A stretch of DNA of 64,000 bases from Candidatus Binatia bacterium (GCA_951813575.1 OX638375.1:310001-374000); one strand, 5' to 3'; counted from the stretch's first letter, positions 8,247-17,312 are shown. A program made the numbers and translations. Notes: generated by a model from the sequence alone, not told the origin.

Positions 8247-9632
8247 ATGAACCCCGATCTGCGAACTTTCCTCCAGGCGGTGAGGGAGACCGGACCCGAG
8301 AACTACGTCGAGGTGACGAAGCCGCTGGACCCCTACCTGGAGATCGGCATCATCCAGCACAAGCTGGCGGCCGAGGGCCGCAACCCGGTGATCTATTGCC
8401 CCGAGATCAAGGGCAGCACGCTGCCGCTGGTCACCAACATGTTCGGCTCCTTCGACCTCCTGGCCTGGGGGCTGGGCTGCGACCCGCGCAGCATGACCCG
8501 GCTGGAGATCTACGACGTGCTGCGAAAGAAGCTGGCCCAACGCGAGGATCCCGTGTGGGTGGACGAAGAGAAGGCGCCGGTCAAGGAGAAGAAATTCATC
8601 GGCGACGACGTGGACCTGAGCGTGCTGCCCATCATCCACAACTCGAAGCTCGATGCCGGGAAGTACATCGGCGCCGGTTTCATGATCGCCCGATGGCCGG
8701 ACACCGGGGTTCCCAACGCGGGCATCTACCGTCACCTGGTCATGGGCCGGAACCGGCTCGGCTGCATGATCAATCCGGGCAACGACGGCGCCTACATCGC
8801 CCGGCGCTGCGCGGAACTGGGGCGGCCCATGGAGATCGCCCTGGTCATCGGCCACCACTCCGCGGTGCTGCAGGCGTCCCAGGCCAAGGGGGTGGTTGAG
8901 TTCGATCTCATGGGCGGCTACCTGGGCGAGTCGCTGGAGGTGGTCAAGGGCGAGACCGTGGACGTGCCGGTGCCGGCGCAGGCGGAGATCGTCATCGAAG
9001 GGACCATCGACGCCGCCACGATGGCCACCGACGGCCCCTACGCCGAGTACCTGGGCTACTACGGGGTCGGCGACAAGCCTTGCTACGTCATCGATGTGAC
9101 CGCCATCACCATGCGCCGGGACGCCATCTACCATCACCTGGACTCGGCCCACATCGAGCACAACCTGGCGCCCAACGTGAGCGCCGAGATGAGCATGTAC
9201 GACCGGTTGCGATCCCAGTTCCCCACGCTCAAGGCCGTGAGCACCATGGGCTGGCTGGGTACGTACGTCTCGCTGCAGCAGCGGGTACCCGGCGAGGGCA
9301 AGCAGGCCGGGCTGGTGGCCGTGTCCACCGACAACTACGGCAAGACCGTTGTGGTGGTGGACGACGACGTGGATATCTTCAACGAGCGGGAGGTGGCCTG
9401 GGCCATCAGCACCCGCATGGTGGCCGACCATGATCTGCTGATCATGCCGGGGGTCAAGGGCGCGCACCTCGACCCGGTGTCCTACAACGAGGCCCGCACG
9501 GGCCGGGGTCCCATGACCACCCACCTGGTCATCGACGCCACCCGGCCGGTGGAAAAGGAGTTCGAGACCAGGATCGAGCCGGACCCGGAGCTGTGGCAAA
9601 AGATGGACCTGAAAGACTATCTGAAACCCTGA
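8247..9632 (+). CDS. UbiD-family decarboxylase
   Basis: Prenylated-FMN-dependent (de)carboxylase of 461 residues, acting on an aromatic or alpha,beta-unsaturated acid. Family features are ENYVEVTKPLDP, NPGNDGAYIARR, the VIGHHSAVLQ block, PAQAEIVIEG and the active-site stretch DGPYAEYLGYY. The family usually has an E-x4-E/D pair here (EGPFGE or EGPYGD); this protein has Asp in the first position and Glu in the second. No UbiX-type flavin prenyltransferase gene is in the window. AAGGAGG stands 7 nt before the ATG. Third gene of the 4930-9632 set. Confidence 0.93.
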   Translation: MNPDLRTFLQAVRETGPENYVEVTKPLDPYLEIGIIQHKLAAEGRNPVIYCPEIKGSTLPLVTNMFGSFDLLAWGLGCDPRSMTRLEIYDVLRKKLAQREDPVWVDEEKAPVKEKKFIGDDVDLSVLPIIHNSKLDAGKYIGAGFMIARWPDTGVPNAGIYRHLVMGRNRLGCMINPGNDGAYIARRCAELGRPMEIALVIGHHSAVLQASQAKGVVEFDLMGGYLGESLEVVKGETVDVPVPAQAEIVIEGTIDAATMATDGPYAEYLGYYGVGDKPCYVIDVTAITMRRDAIYHHLDSAHIEHNLAPNVSAEMSMYDRLRSQFPTLKAVSTMGWLGTYVSLQQRVPGEGKQAGLVAVSTDNYGKTVVVVDDDVDIFNEREVAWAISTRMVADHDLLIMPGVKGAHLDPVSYNEARTGRGPMTTHLVIDATRPVEKEFETRIEPDPELWQKMDLKDYLKP

Positions 9633-9639
9633 CGCGCCA

Positions 9640-9668
9640 TTGACAAAGAAACGGGCACGAACTAGTAT
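9640..9668 (+). promoter_or_regulatory. Sigma70-type promoter for the 9745-13164 operon
   Basis: TTGACA at 9640-9645, a 17-bp spacer and TAGTAT at 9663-9668: a perfect -35 with a five-of-six -10. It lies just after the UbiD stop and 76 bp before the receptor gene start. AAAGGAGG at 9731-9738 is the matching strong ribosome site. Confidence 0.75.
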
Positions 9669-9744
9669 TCGTCGTTTCCCGCGTTTACCGAAGAAGGAAT
9701 GCGTTCGTTGCCGAAACCGGCGACCAGTTTAAAGGAGGCAGACA

Positions 9745-10737
9745 ATGCGACGCTACACATGGACAGCTTTGCTGGCGATCATGCTGGTGAGTTTCCTGGC
9801 CTTCGAGGCCGCGGCCCAGGATCTCCACAAGATCAAGGTGACCGCTGGGCGGAACAGTGTCATTTCCATGCTGTATCTGGCCGGGGAAATGGCCGGAATC
9901 TTTGAAAAGAACGGCATCGACGTGGAAGTGGACGTGCGCCCCTTCGCGGGACACATGGCCGCGCTGCCCGCCAAGGAGGTGCCCTGCTCGTCGTACGCCG
10001 GCACGGCGGCCATCGCCAGGATCACCAAGGGGCTTGACTTCGTCATCGTCGGAGGCGGGCTCACCGTGATGCAGGAGGTCTTCGTCAAGAAGGACAGCCC
10101 GGTCAAGTCCATCGGCGACCTGCGGGGCAAGAAGTTCGGCACCTGGTCCACCGGCGCCGGCGCCTTCAAGGCCACCCGCGCGGTCATCATCGACGGCCAT
10201 AACATGGACGTGATCAACAAGAAGGACGTGGATCTGAAGCAGGCCGCGGCCCCCGCGCTATTGGCTCTGCTGGACCGCGGTGACGTAGATTCCATGTTCA
10301 ACATCAGCTCGCTGACCGTCCGCGCGGCGTCGCAGCCCGACAAATACCGCTCGGTGTTCGTGCCCAACGACTACTGGAAGTCGAAGACCGGCCAGCCCAT
10401 CGTGTGGTCCGCTCCGCTGGTCTGCTGGCGGGAGTGGGTGGACGAGGACAGGAAACGCGCGGCGGGCTTCTCCTCGGCGGTCATGGAGTCCATGCACTGG
10501 CTCCGGAACCCCAAGAACTTCGATCAGGCCGAGGCCAAGTTCGCCAAGGTGACCGGCATCAAGAACAAGGCCGAAGCCGGCGTTTACCGGGATTGGCTGC
10601 AGAAGAACAAGGTGTTCCTGGCCAAGTGGGACAAGGAAACCGTGGACCACCAGTGGAACTTCCTTGACATGGCCAAGCAGCGCGGCGTCCTGGACTTCGT
10701 CCCGGACAAGAAGAAGCACGGGCTGATTCTCAACTAG
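9745..10737 (+). CDS. ABC substrate-binding protein, SsuA/TauA/NMT1-like
   Basis: Periplasmic receptor of 330 residues with a Sec signal peptide (basic MRR, hydrophobic core, cleavage after EAAA). The body has the NMT1/TauA layout: ITVTAGRNSV-like first strand, YLAGEMAGIFEKNGIDVEV, MAALPAKEVPCSSYAGT and SIGDLRGKKFGTWSTGAGA. Such receptors bind sulfonates, nitrate, thiamine precursors or other small organics; the ligand is not predictable. It is the first gene of the set, behind the promoter at 9640, with AAAGGAGG before its ATG. Confidence 0.9.
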   Translation: MRRYTWTALLAIMLVSFLAFEAAAQDLHKIKVTAGRNSVISMLYLAGEMAGIFEKNGIDVEVDVRPFAGHMAALPAKEVPCSSYAGTAAIARITKGLDFVIVGGGLTVMQEVFVKKDSPVKSIGDLRGKKFGTWSTGAGAFKATRAVIIDGHNMDVINKKDVDLKQAAAPALLALLDRGDVDSMFNISSLTVRAASQPDKYRSVFVPNDYWKSKTGQPIVWSAPLVCWREWVDEDRKRAAGFSSAVMESMHWLRNPKNFDQAEAKFAKVTGIKNKAEAGVYRDWLQKNKVFLAKWDKETVDHQWNFLDMAKQRGVLDFVPDKKKHGLILN

Positions 10738-10751
10738 TCGACGTTACGGCG

Positions 10752-10793
10752 TCCGGGTCCTGGTCACGGCTTCAGCCGGACCGAGGGCCCGGA
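10752..10793 (+). promoter_or_regulatory. Imperfect hairpin between receptor and permease genes
   Basis: TCCGGGTCCTGGTC (10752-10765) pairs imperfectly with 10779-10793. No T-run follows, so it is more likely an mRNA-stabilising or attenuating hairpin than a full terminator. The other two importer operons in this window have hairpins in the same gap. Confidence 0.5.
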
Positions 10794-10824
10794 CCCCCAC
10801 GCCCATCTCTGACAGGCTCTCCTC

Positions 10825-11589
10825 ATGATCAAGGGCAAGCCCGGTCTCCTGCCCGGGATTCTTACGCTGCTGGCCTTCGTCGTGCTGTGGCAGTTGGTAT
10901 CGCTGCTGTTTCTGGCGGCTTTTCTGCCGGGACCGCAGGAGTTGTTGGCGCGGCTTGTCACGGTCTATTCCGAACCCAGCAGCTACACCGTGGTGTGGGA
11001 TACGCTCAGGCGGATCATTTTGGGACTCGGTTTCTCCATGGTCATCGGCGGCATCGCCGGGGTGACCATGGGGCTACACCGGCACGTGGAGGCCTTCCTC
11101 GACGGCTGGATCATGGTGCTGCTCACGTTCCCGGCCATCTGCTGGGCGTTTCTGGGCGTGTTGTGGTTCGGCCTCTCGGACATCGGACCGGTCTTCACCA
11201 CGGTGCTCATCGTCTTCCCGTTCGTGGCCCTCAACGTTTGGGAGGGAACCAAGGCCATCGACAAGGAAGTCATCGACATGGCCAAGGTCTACAAGGCGAA
11301 CCGGTACCTGATCGTCCGCAAGGTGATCGTTCCGCAGCTCATGCCCTACCTCTTCTCGTCCATGCGCATCGCGCTCTCCCTGTCCTGGAAGATCGTGCTG
11401 GTGGGAGAGGCCTTCGCCGTGGGCAGCGGAGTCGGGCAGATGCTGGTCTTCCATTTTCAGGATACGCGCGTGGATATGATGCTCGCTTGGGGCGTCAGCT
11501 TCATGGTCTTCATGGTTCTGGTGGATGTATTGATATTCCGCTCCTGGGAAAGACGCGCCTTCCGGTGGCGGCATCAGGTTGCGACTTAG
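10825..11589 (+). CDS. ABC permease, SsuC/TauC-like (first of two)
   Basis: Inner-membrane permease of 254 residues with about six hydrophobic segments. The family N-terminus is present (GILTLLAFVVLWQLVS, then FLPGPQELLARL), together with a BPD_transp_1 coupling loop around DMAKVYKANRYLIVRKVIVPQLMPYL. It resembles the permease at 12385 closely (both have IDxxLMDMAK-type and VxIPQLMPYL stretches), so the importer probably uses a heterodimer. The start has only a weak Shine-Dalgarno. Confidence 0.91.
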   Translation: MIKGKPGLLPGILTLLAFVVLWQLVSLLFLAAFLPGPQELLARLVTVYSEPSSYTVVWDTLRRIILGLGFSMVIGGIAGVTMGLHRHVEAFLDGWIMVLLTFPAICWAFLGVLWFGLSDIGPVFTTVLIVFPFVALNVWEGTKAIDKEVIDMAKVYKANRYLIVRKVIVPQLMPYLFSSMRIALSLSWKIVLVGEAFAVGSGVGQMLVFHFQDTRVDMMLAWGVSFMVFMVLVDVLIFRSWERRAFRWRHQVAT

Positions 11590-11608
11590 CTTGGTACAGG
11601 TATCGTTC

Positions 11609-12388
11609 ATGGCTTCGACCGTCGTTCACGTAGACAAATTGACAAAGAAGTTCCCCACCCCGGGCGGCGGCGAAGAGTTCGTGGTGCTCGACGCCGTGAG
11701 CCTGGACGTCAAGGAGGGAGAGTTCGCCAGCCTCGTGGGTCCCTCCGGCTGCGGGAAATCGACGTTGCTGAACGTCATCGCGGGCATCGAGGTGGAGAAT
11801 GGCGGCAGCCTCACGGTGTACCCCTCGGCCCAGTCGGCCGACGGCGCCGTGCACGTGGGCTACGTCTTCCAGAGCGCTCGCCTGCTCAACTGGCTCACGG
11901 TGGACGACAACATCCGCTTCGCGCTGGAGGCCCAGGCCGTGCCGCGGGAGCAGTGGCGCGACCGCGTGAGCAAGTACCTCGACATGGTGGGGCTGGCGGG
12001 GCAGGAGCCCAACTATCCCCTCAATTTGTCAGGCGGGATGCAGCAGCGGGTGGCCATCGCCCGCGCCCTGGCCATCGAGCCCGACATCCTGCTCATGGAC
12101 GAGCCCTTCAGCCACCTGGACGAGATCACCGCGCGCAAAATGCGCATCGACCTGATGGAGATCCTCGAACGCGCGAAAACCACCATCCTGTTCGTCACCC
12201 ATGACCTGCGCGAGGCCGTCTACCTTTCCGACAACGTGTACATGATGAGCACCAAGCCGGCGCGGATCTTCAGGCATGTCCATGTGGACTTGCCGCGGCC
12301 AAGGCAACCCGAGGATCCGCGCCTGTTCGACATGGAGAAAGAACTGGTGCAGGAATTCTTCGCCGTTCTGGAGCAGCAGTCCGAATGA
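11609..12388 (+). CDS. ABC transporter ATPase, SsuB/TauB-like
   Basis: ATPase of 259 residues energising the two flanking permeases. Walker A is GPSGCGKST, followed by Q-loop VFQSARLLNWLTV, signature NLSGGMQQR, Walker B ILLMDEPFSHLD and switch His in FVTHDLREA. The frame can be extended to a TTG at 11579 inside the preceding permease gene, but the ATG at 11609 gives the usual N-terminus. Its stop overlaps the next start in an ATGA, indicating translational coupling. Confidence 0.93.
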   Translation: MASTVVHVDKLTKKFPTPGGGEEFVVLDAVSLDVKEGEFASLVGPSGCGKSTLLNVIAGIEVENGGSLTVYPSAQSADGAVHVGYVFQSARLLNWLTVDDNIRFALEAQAVPREQWRDRVSKYLDMVGLAGQEPNYPLNLSGGMQQRVAIARALAIEPDILLMDEPFSHLDEITARKMRIDLMEILERAKTTILFVTHDLREAVYLSDNVYMMSTKPARIFRHVHVDLPRPRQPEDPRLFDMEKELVQEFFAVLEQQSE

Positions 12389-13164
12389 GCATGCGTACCT
12401 ACATGCGTGTGGCGTCCATGGTGGCGCTGGTGGCGGTCTGGTGGATAGGATCCCTGTTCACGCTGCCGGAGGTCCTGCCGAGCCCGTTCCGGATTGTCAT
12501 GACCATGGGACGCATTCTGGTAGAGCTCGGTCCCGAGGGCCACTCGGCCTACTTCCACATCGGCATTACGCTGTTCCGTATCGTCATCGCGTTCGTGGTG
12601 GCGATGCTGGCCGGCATCGGCATCGGACTGGCCATGGGACTCCGCAAGACCGTGGAGTATTCCCTCATGAGCCTGATCCCGCTGTTCCTGACCATACCCA
12701 CCATACTGATGGTGTTCCTGGCGGTGCTCTGGTTCGGGTTCAGCGAGACCGGGAGCCTGGTGGCGGTGATGGCGGTGGTCACGCCCTTCGTGACCGTGAA
12801 CATGGCGGAAGGCACCAAGGCAATGGACAAGAGCCTGATGGACATGGCCAAGTCCTTCAAGGCCAACCCGCGGATGATGATCCGCAAGGTCTACATACCC
12901 CAGCTCATGCCCTACCTCATGTCCGCGTTCCGCTACTCCTTCGGCATGACCTGGAAGATCGTCGCCCTGGCCGAGACCTTCGGCATCAAGTTCGGCATCG
13001 GCTACATGTTCTTTTTCTGGTTCGAGAACTTCGACATGGAGCAGGTGCTGGCGTGGGTGCTGCTCTTCGTGATCCTGATGCTGATCATCGAGTACGGCGT
13101 CATCGCCCGCTTCGAGCAGCGCGCCTTCGCCTGGCGCCGCACCTTCTCCGCCGCCGCCCTGTAG
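12385..13164 (+). CDS. ABC permease, SsuC/TauC-like (second of two)
   Basis: Second permease (259 residues), paralogous to the one at 10825. It shows the LPSPFRIVMTMGRIL stretch after the first helix and the coupling loop around DMAKSFKANPRMMIRKVYIPQLMPYL. The ATGA overlap with the ATPase gene ties its translation to that gene. Standard Ssu/Tau operons have one permease gene; two suggest a heterodimer. The TAG stop is formed by the start of the GTAGGGGCGACC palindrome, so the C-terminus abuts a repeat insertion. Confidence 0.91.
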   Translation: MSMRTYMRVASMVALVAVWWIGSLFTLPEVLPSPFRIVMTMGRILVELGPEGHSAYFHIGITLFRIVIAFVVAMLAGIGIGLAMGLRKTVEYSLMSLIPLFLTIPTILMVFLAVLWFGFSETGSLVAVMAVVTPFVTVNMAEGTKAMDKSLMDMAKSFKANPRMMIRKVYIPQLMPYLMSAFRYSFGMTWKIVALAETFGIKFGIGYMFFFWFENFDMEQVLAWVLLFVILMLIIEYGVIARFEQRAFAWRRTFSAAAL

Positions 13165-13187
13165 GGGCGACCGGCGGTCGCCCCCGT
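13161..13187. repeat. Dispersed palindrome, GTAGGGGCGACC family, copy 2
   Basis: GTAGGGGCGACC, a short centre, then GGTCGCCCCCGTG: an imperfect copy of the palindrome at 2969. It supplies the stop codon of the upstream permease and lies between convergent genes, where it could also act as a weak two-way terminator. Confidence 0.7.
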
Positions 13188-13198
13188 GTGGCAGGGCC

Positions 13199-13516
13199 TT
13201 ACCGTCCCTGCACCTTGATCTCCGCCATTGAGAACGGTCCCGCTCCCATCACCTGGTGCAGTTCCCATTCGATCAGCTCGAACGTGCAGAAACCCGCCGC
13301 CGTGTAGGGATCGCTGCCGGCGATGCCCTCCGCCTCCTCCCGAGATTCCGCCCGTATCAGGTAGATGCCGAGCTTGCGGTCCGGCGTCGGCCCGGACATG
13401 ACGATCTTCCCCGCTTCATGTTGCCGCTTCATCCAGGACAGATGGTCGTCCAACGTGACGTTCCACTCTTCCCTCGGCTTGACCGCGCTCCGGAGTCCAA
13501 TGAACCACATGCTCAT
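13199..13516 (-). CDS. YCII-related domain protein
   Basis: Small dimeric alpha+beta barrel protein (105 residues) of the YCII / muconolactone-isomerase-like fold. The His-Asp pair typical of YCII is in DDHLSWMKRQHEAGK, followed by MSGPTPD and the LIRAESREEAEGIAGSDPY helix. The frame can be extended to a GTG at 13558, but ATG 13516 is preferred because GAGGGAG precedes it closely and the protein then starts at MSMWF. It lies 17 bp downstream of the two-domain VOC gene and is probably cotranscribed. The reaction is unknown. Confidence 0.82.
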   Translation of the reverse strand: MSMWFIGLRSAVKPREEWNVTLDDHLSWMKRQHEAGKIVMSGPTPDRKLGIYLIRAESREEAEGIAGSDPYTAAGFCTFELIEWELHQVMGAGPFSMAEIKVQGR

Positions 13517-13533
13517 ATCTCCCTCGGCCTGCC

Positions 13534-14370
13534 CTATCGGGCGGCGCAGATATCCCACCAGTTCCGGTCAAGGTCGCTGAACACGAACGAGACCTCGCCG
13601 TTGTCGTATTGCAGGTCCTGCACCTCGTCGATGCCGATGTCCTTTCCCGAGGTCCGGAACGCCCGGTGCGCCTCCACCACTTCCTGCTCGGTCTCCACCT
13701 GAAGCGTGAAGCGGTTGAGCTCCGAGACATAGTGCCGCGTCCGCCCCGGCAGCACCACCACGTACCACGGCGTTTCGTAGTGCTTGATGTACACCGATGA
13801 GCGGCCGCCGCCGGCGATCTCAAGCCCCAGCACCTCGCTGTAGAAGCGCGCGCTGACCTCCTTGTCGTCGCATTCACGCGTGCCGTGGCTCAACGCCTGG
13901 GGCAGGTAACCCCGTCCGGGAAACCGCTCCTCCGACATCTTCTCGCGCCACGGGTTGATGGCGTTCCGCTGGCCCCGCACCACCGCCTCGTGGTCGTAAT
14001 ACTCGATCTCCCAGTCGTTACCGCCGGGCTCGCGGAAATAGACGGAATGGGCGAAGTGGTTCTCGTGCGGACGGCTGACGCGCATGAGCTTGTAGCGTTC
14101 CTTCTGTGACTGGAGGTATTCATAGGCCGCGTTCACTTCGTCGAGGGTCTCCACCCGCACGCCGTAGTGATGCAGGTGCGGCTTGTCCACGGCCTCGGGG
14201 GCGCCTTCGTGGACCACCAGCTCCCAGTCGGTGTTGGGATGCTTCACCGCGGCCTGTCCAGATCCCTGCCGTACGACCTCGAACGCCAGCAGGTCGGTGA
14301 GCACCGGCAAGGTGTCGTCCAGGGACTTGCATTCATAGTGGCCGCGCTTGAGTGCGGTGGGCTTGATCAT
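13534..14370 (-). CDS. Two-domain VOC-family (extradiol dioxygenase-like) protein
   Basis: 278-residue protein with two vicinal-oxygen-chelate modules (about residues 8-125 and 150-278), the architecture of extradiol ring-cleavage dioxygenases. Candidate metal ligands are the His in PHLHHYGV, the Glu in DWEIEYYDH and the acidic residues in the second module. ATG 14370 follows GGAGGAG; the upstream frame extension has no such site. Transcribed with the YCII gene and divergent from the Uma2 gene. Extradiol activity is an inference; glyoxalase or fosfomycin-resistance-type roles share the fold. Confidence 0.85.
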   Translation of the reverse strand: MIKPTALKRGHYECKSLDDTLPVLTDLLAFEVVRQGSGQAAVKHPNTDWELVVHEGAPEAVDKPHLHHYGVRVETLDEVNAAYEYLQSQKERYKLMRVSRPHENHFAHSVYFREPGGNDWEIEYYDHEAVVRGQRNAINPWREKMSEERFPGRGYLPQALSHGTRECDDKEVSARFYSEVLGLEIAGGGRSSVYIKHYETPWYVVVLPGRTRHYVSELNRFTLQVETEQEVVEAHRAFRTSGKDIGIDEVQDLQYDNGEVSFVFSDLDRNWWDICAAR

Positions 14371-14581
14371 GTGGACTCCTCCGTCAGAAATTCTCGCCCC
14401 GGATGCCCCGTGAGCGGCCAGCAACGATGATTCGCGGTTAGCGTCCAACGTAACGTATTTCCCGCGGTTGATGAAGCACCGTTCCCTCCTGGCGGTGCTC
14501 ACGCTTGCATTTTCCCCTCATCCTTGGTTCCCTCGATCCATGCCGTGGCAGGCCGAATCGAGACCCGACGGGAGGCTCATG
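14371..14581. promoter_or_regulatory. Divergent intergenic region
   Basis: 211 bp between divergent starts at 14370 (-) and 14582 (+). It contains the GGGAGG ribosome site of the Uma2 gene near 14570. I see no convincing consensus promoter in either direction. Confidence 0.35.
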
Positions 14582-15133
14582 ATGTCGACCCAGACCAGCC
14601 ATGCCCCCTGCACCTACCAGGACTATCTCAACACGCCCGATGACGTTCGTTACGAACTCATCGAAGGAGAACTGCTGGTCATGGAGCCGGCGCCCACCAC
14701 GTGGCACCAGCGAGTCGTGGTCAACCTTACCCTTCTTCTCGCGCCATTCGCGAGGGACCATGGCCTGGGTGAAGTGCTCATTTCGCCCACGGACGTCTAC
14801 CTCTCCGACACCAACGTATTGCAGCCGGATCTCCTCTTCGTATCCGCGGTGCGGGCATCCATCATCACCGAACGCAACGTTCACGGCGCCCCGGACCTGG
14901 TGGTCGAGATCGCTTCGCCGGTCACCCGACGGCGCCACCGCACCGTCAAGATGGAGATCTACGCGAGGTACGGGGTAGCCGAATATTGGCTGGCCGACCC
15001 CAAGGCCGCTACCGTCGAAACACTCCGGCTGGGAGACGGGCAGATGGCGGCCACAGGGCGCTGCGGCGGGTCGGACGCCTTCACCACTTCTCTGCTGCCG
15101 GGCCTGAGCGTAGACCTGAGAAAGATTTTCTGA
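14582..15133 (+). CDS. Uma2 family endonuclease-like protein (DUF820)
   Basis: 183-residue member of the Uma2/DUF820 family, a PD-(D/E)XK-type nuclease fold of uncertain biological role. The core reads YELIEGELLVMEPAP, then LQPDLLFVS with the active-site Asp, and the DLVVEIASP block with Glu, followed by KMEIYARYGVAEYWLADP. The ATG at 14582 is chosen because GGGAGG lies 7 nt upstream; the open frame starts earlier without such a site. Such genes are usually solitary and often multicopy. Confidence 0.85.
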   Translation: MSTQTSHAPCTYQDYLNTPDDVRYELIEGELLVMEPAPTTWHQRVVVNLTLLLAPFARDHGLGEVLISPTDVYLSDTNVLQPDLLFVSAVRASIITERNVHGAPDLVVEIASPVTRRRHRTVKMEIYARYGVAEYWLADPKAATVETLRLGDGQMAATGRCGGSDAFTTSLLPGLSVDLRKIF

Positions 15134-15261
15134 CGGGAGCCTGCCCCGCGGAAAGCGCGTCGACAGTGCAGGGGTCAGGTTTCGGGCCTGCCGCCCTCGC
15201 ACCGTGTTGTCCGTGGATACAGGTTGATCGAACCGACTTCGCCATACCGGAGGTTCCGTCC
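15134..15261 (+). promoter_or_regulatory. Intergenic leader of the alpha/beta-hydrolase gene
   Basis: 128 bp in which I see only the GGAGG ribosome site (15249-15253) for the following ATG; no clear promoter or terminator. Confidence 0.3.
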
Positions 15262-17271
15262 ATGTTGACCCATTTTGTCACGCGTCGCCGGCAACCGTTC
15301 GCGGATAGTCATCCGTTCGGATCCCCGGGCGCGTACGAGATCGTGGCGGGCGAGGCCCGTGGCGAGGTCTCCCCGGAGGATCCGCGCAATAACTGCATCG
15401 TCAATCTCGCCAAGGCACCCCGGAACGAGCGTGGCGCCGTGGAGTACCGTTGCGAGGTCCACATCCTGCGGCCGACGGATCTGAGCAAGGGCAATCGACG
15501 GGTGCTGTACGAGGCCCCCAACCGGGGCAGCAAACGCGGGTTGATGTTCCTCAACGACGCGCCGGAGTGCAACGACCCCGTGACCCTGGAACACGCCGGC
15601 AACGGCTTCCTGATGCGGCACGGCTACACCTGGGTCACCTCCGGCTGGCAGGGAGACCTCGTGCCCTGGAAGGACGGCATGGTGCTGGACGTCCCCATCG
15701 CCACCGACGGCGAAAAGCCCATCCGGCGGCGCGTTCGCGTTGATGTCTGCGTCAACCGCCCGGGCGTCTACAGCCAACCCCTGAGCGGCGACCCGCGCGT
15801 CCAAAGCTACGCCGCCGCCACCCTGGACACGGCGGAGGCCGAGGTGACGGTCAGGATGCACTCCTATGGCGAGCGACAGGTCATTGCGCCCACAGAGTGG
15901 GCATTTGCCGTGGTGGATCCCGAGCCCGGCGACGGACCAGCGAAAGTCAAATCCAGCGCCTTCCATATCCACCTGCCGGGAGGATTCATTCCGGGCGCGC
16001 TCTACGAGCTGGTGTACCAGGCCCGGGACCCGCTGGTGCTGGGCCTGGGGTTCGTAGCCGTCCGGGATCTGATGTCGTTCTTGCGCTACGAACAGAAGGA
16101 CGGCGACGGCAACCCCAACCCCTTGTCGGAAGGAACGGATGTCGAAAAAACCTATGCCTGGGGCCGGTCCCAGAGCGGCCGGTTCCTGCGGGACCTGGTC
16201 TACCAGGGTTTCAACGAGGATGAGCACGGCCGGCAGGTGTTCGACGCCATCGCCCCCCACGCCTCGGGCGGCGGACGCATGTTCCTCAACTACGAATTCG
16301 CGCGGCCGGTCACCTCGTGCCAACAGCACACCAACCAGCTCGAGCCCGAACTGTTCCCGTTCGCCTACAACGTGCTGGAGGACCCGCAAACGGGCCGGAA
16401 GGACGGTATCCTGAAACGGCCAGCCACAGACCCGCTGGTGATCCATACCCAGACCTCCACCGAGTACTGGCAGAAGCGAGGGTCACTGGCGCACACTGAC
16501 GGACGGGGAAACGATGTCCCCCTGCCCGACCGCGTGCGCGTTTATCTGATGGCCAGCACGCAGCACAACGCCCCTTACGGCACTCGGGCTGCAAGGGGAA
16601 AGACCCGGCACCCGAACAACTCCCTGCCCATCGGCCCGGCCCTGCGGGCACTCATCGCCGCCATGGACCGCTGGGCCACCGACGGCACCGCTCCGCCCCC
16701 GAGCCGGATCCCGCGCAACGCCGACGGCACGCAGGTCGACCCGGAGAGCCTGCGCAAGGGCTTCCCGGCCATTCCCGGAGCGGGCTGCACCGGGCTCCAC
16801 AACCGTCAGCTCTTCCTGGATTACGGCGAAGGCCTTGCCCGCGGCGTTATCGACGCCCGCCCGAAGCCGCCGCCCGACGGCGCCGGCTACACGGTCCTCG
16901 TGCCCGCGGTGGATGCCGACGGCAACGACGTCGCCGGAATCCGCCTCCCCTGGATCACCGTCCCCCTCGCCACCTACACTGGATGGAATCTTCAGTCCAA
17001 GGAGTTAGCCGAAGGTGAACTGGCGGGCTTGCTGGGCTCTTCCATCCCCTTCCCCCGGACCCGCACCGAACGCGAGGCGAGCGGCGACCCGCGGTTGTCC
17101 CTGGAGGAGCGCTACCGCGACCTTGACGACTACCTCCGACAGGTGCGAGCGGAGATCGACTCTCTGGTCCAGTTGGGGCTCATGCTCGCGGAGGACACGG
17201 ACACCCTGCTGTCCGATTGTCGTCAAGCTTATCTAGATGCAGTGGCCGCGGACCCGGACCAAAGTGCTTGA
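15262..17271 (+). CDS. Large alpha/beta-hydrolase domain protein (Abhydrolase_10-like)
   Basis: 669-residue protein of the large alpha/beta-hydrolase family annotated only as alpha/beta hydrolase domain-containing. Typical blocks are YEAPNRGSKRGLMFLNDAP, GYTWVTSGWQGD, LGFVAVRDLMSFLRYE and the nucleophile elbow YAWGRSQSGRFLRDL (Ser 303 or 305). The C-terminal PWITVPLATYTGWNL stretch is also usual. No signal peptide is seen, so it is probably cytoplasmic. ATG 15262 follows GGAGG. The TGA stop is also part of the TTGACA of the next promoter. Substrate unknown; an esterase or lactonase role is plausible. Confidence 0.85.
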   Translation: MLTHFVTRRRQPFADSHPFGSPGAYEIVAGEARGEVSPEDPRNNCIVNLAKAPRNERGAVEYRCEVHILRPTDLSKGNRRVLYEAPNRGSKRGLMFLNDAPECNDPVTLEHAGNGFLMRHGYTWVTSGWQGDLVPWKDGMVLDVPIATDGEKPIRRRVRVDVCVNRPGVYSQPLSGDPRVQSYAAATLDTAEAEVTVRMHSYGERQVIAPTEWAFAVVDPEPGDGPAKVKSSAFHIHLPGGFIPGALYELVYQARDPLVLGLGFVAVRDLMSFLRYEQKDGDGNPNPLSEGTDVEKTYAWGRSQSGRFLRDLVYQGFNEDEHGRQVFDAIAPHASGGGRMFLNYEFARPVTSCQQHTNQLEPELFPFAYNVLEDPQTGRKDGILKRPATDPLVIHTQTSTEYWQKRGSLAHTDGRGNDVPLPDRVRVYLMASTQHNAPYGTRAARGKTRHPNNSLPIGPALRALIAAMDRWATDGTAPPPSRIPRNADGTQVDPESLRKGFPAIPGAGCTGLHNRQLFLDYGEGLARGVIDARPKPPPDGAGYTVLVPAVDADGNDVAGIRLPWITVPLATYTGWNLQSKELAEGELAGLLGSSIPFPRTRTEREASGDPRLSLEERYRDLDDYLRQVRAEIDSLVQLGLMLAEDTDTLLSDCRQAYLDAVAADPDQSA

Positions 17272-17295
17272 CAATATGTTCGCTATATGCGAACA
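17268..17295 (+). promoter_or_regulatory. Autoregulated promoter/operator of the toxin-antitoxin pair
   Basis: TTGACA at 17268-17273 overlaps the upstream stop codon. A perfect inverted repeat TGTTCGC-TATAT-GCGAACA follows at 17277-17295, in the spacer/-10 zone and 18 bp before the toxin start. This is the layout expected for an operator bound by the XRE antitoxin. The -10 element is not clear. Confidence 0.7.
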
Positions 17296-17312
17296 CAACT
17301 CGATGCCCTGTC

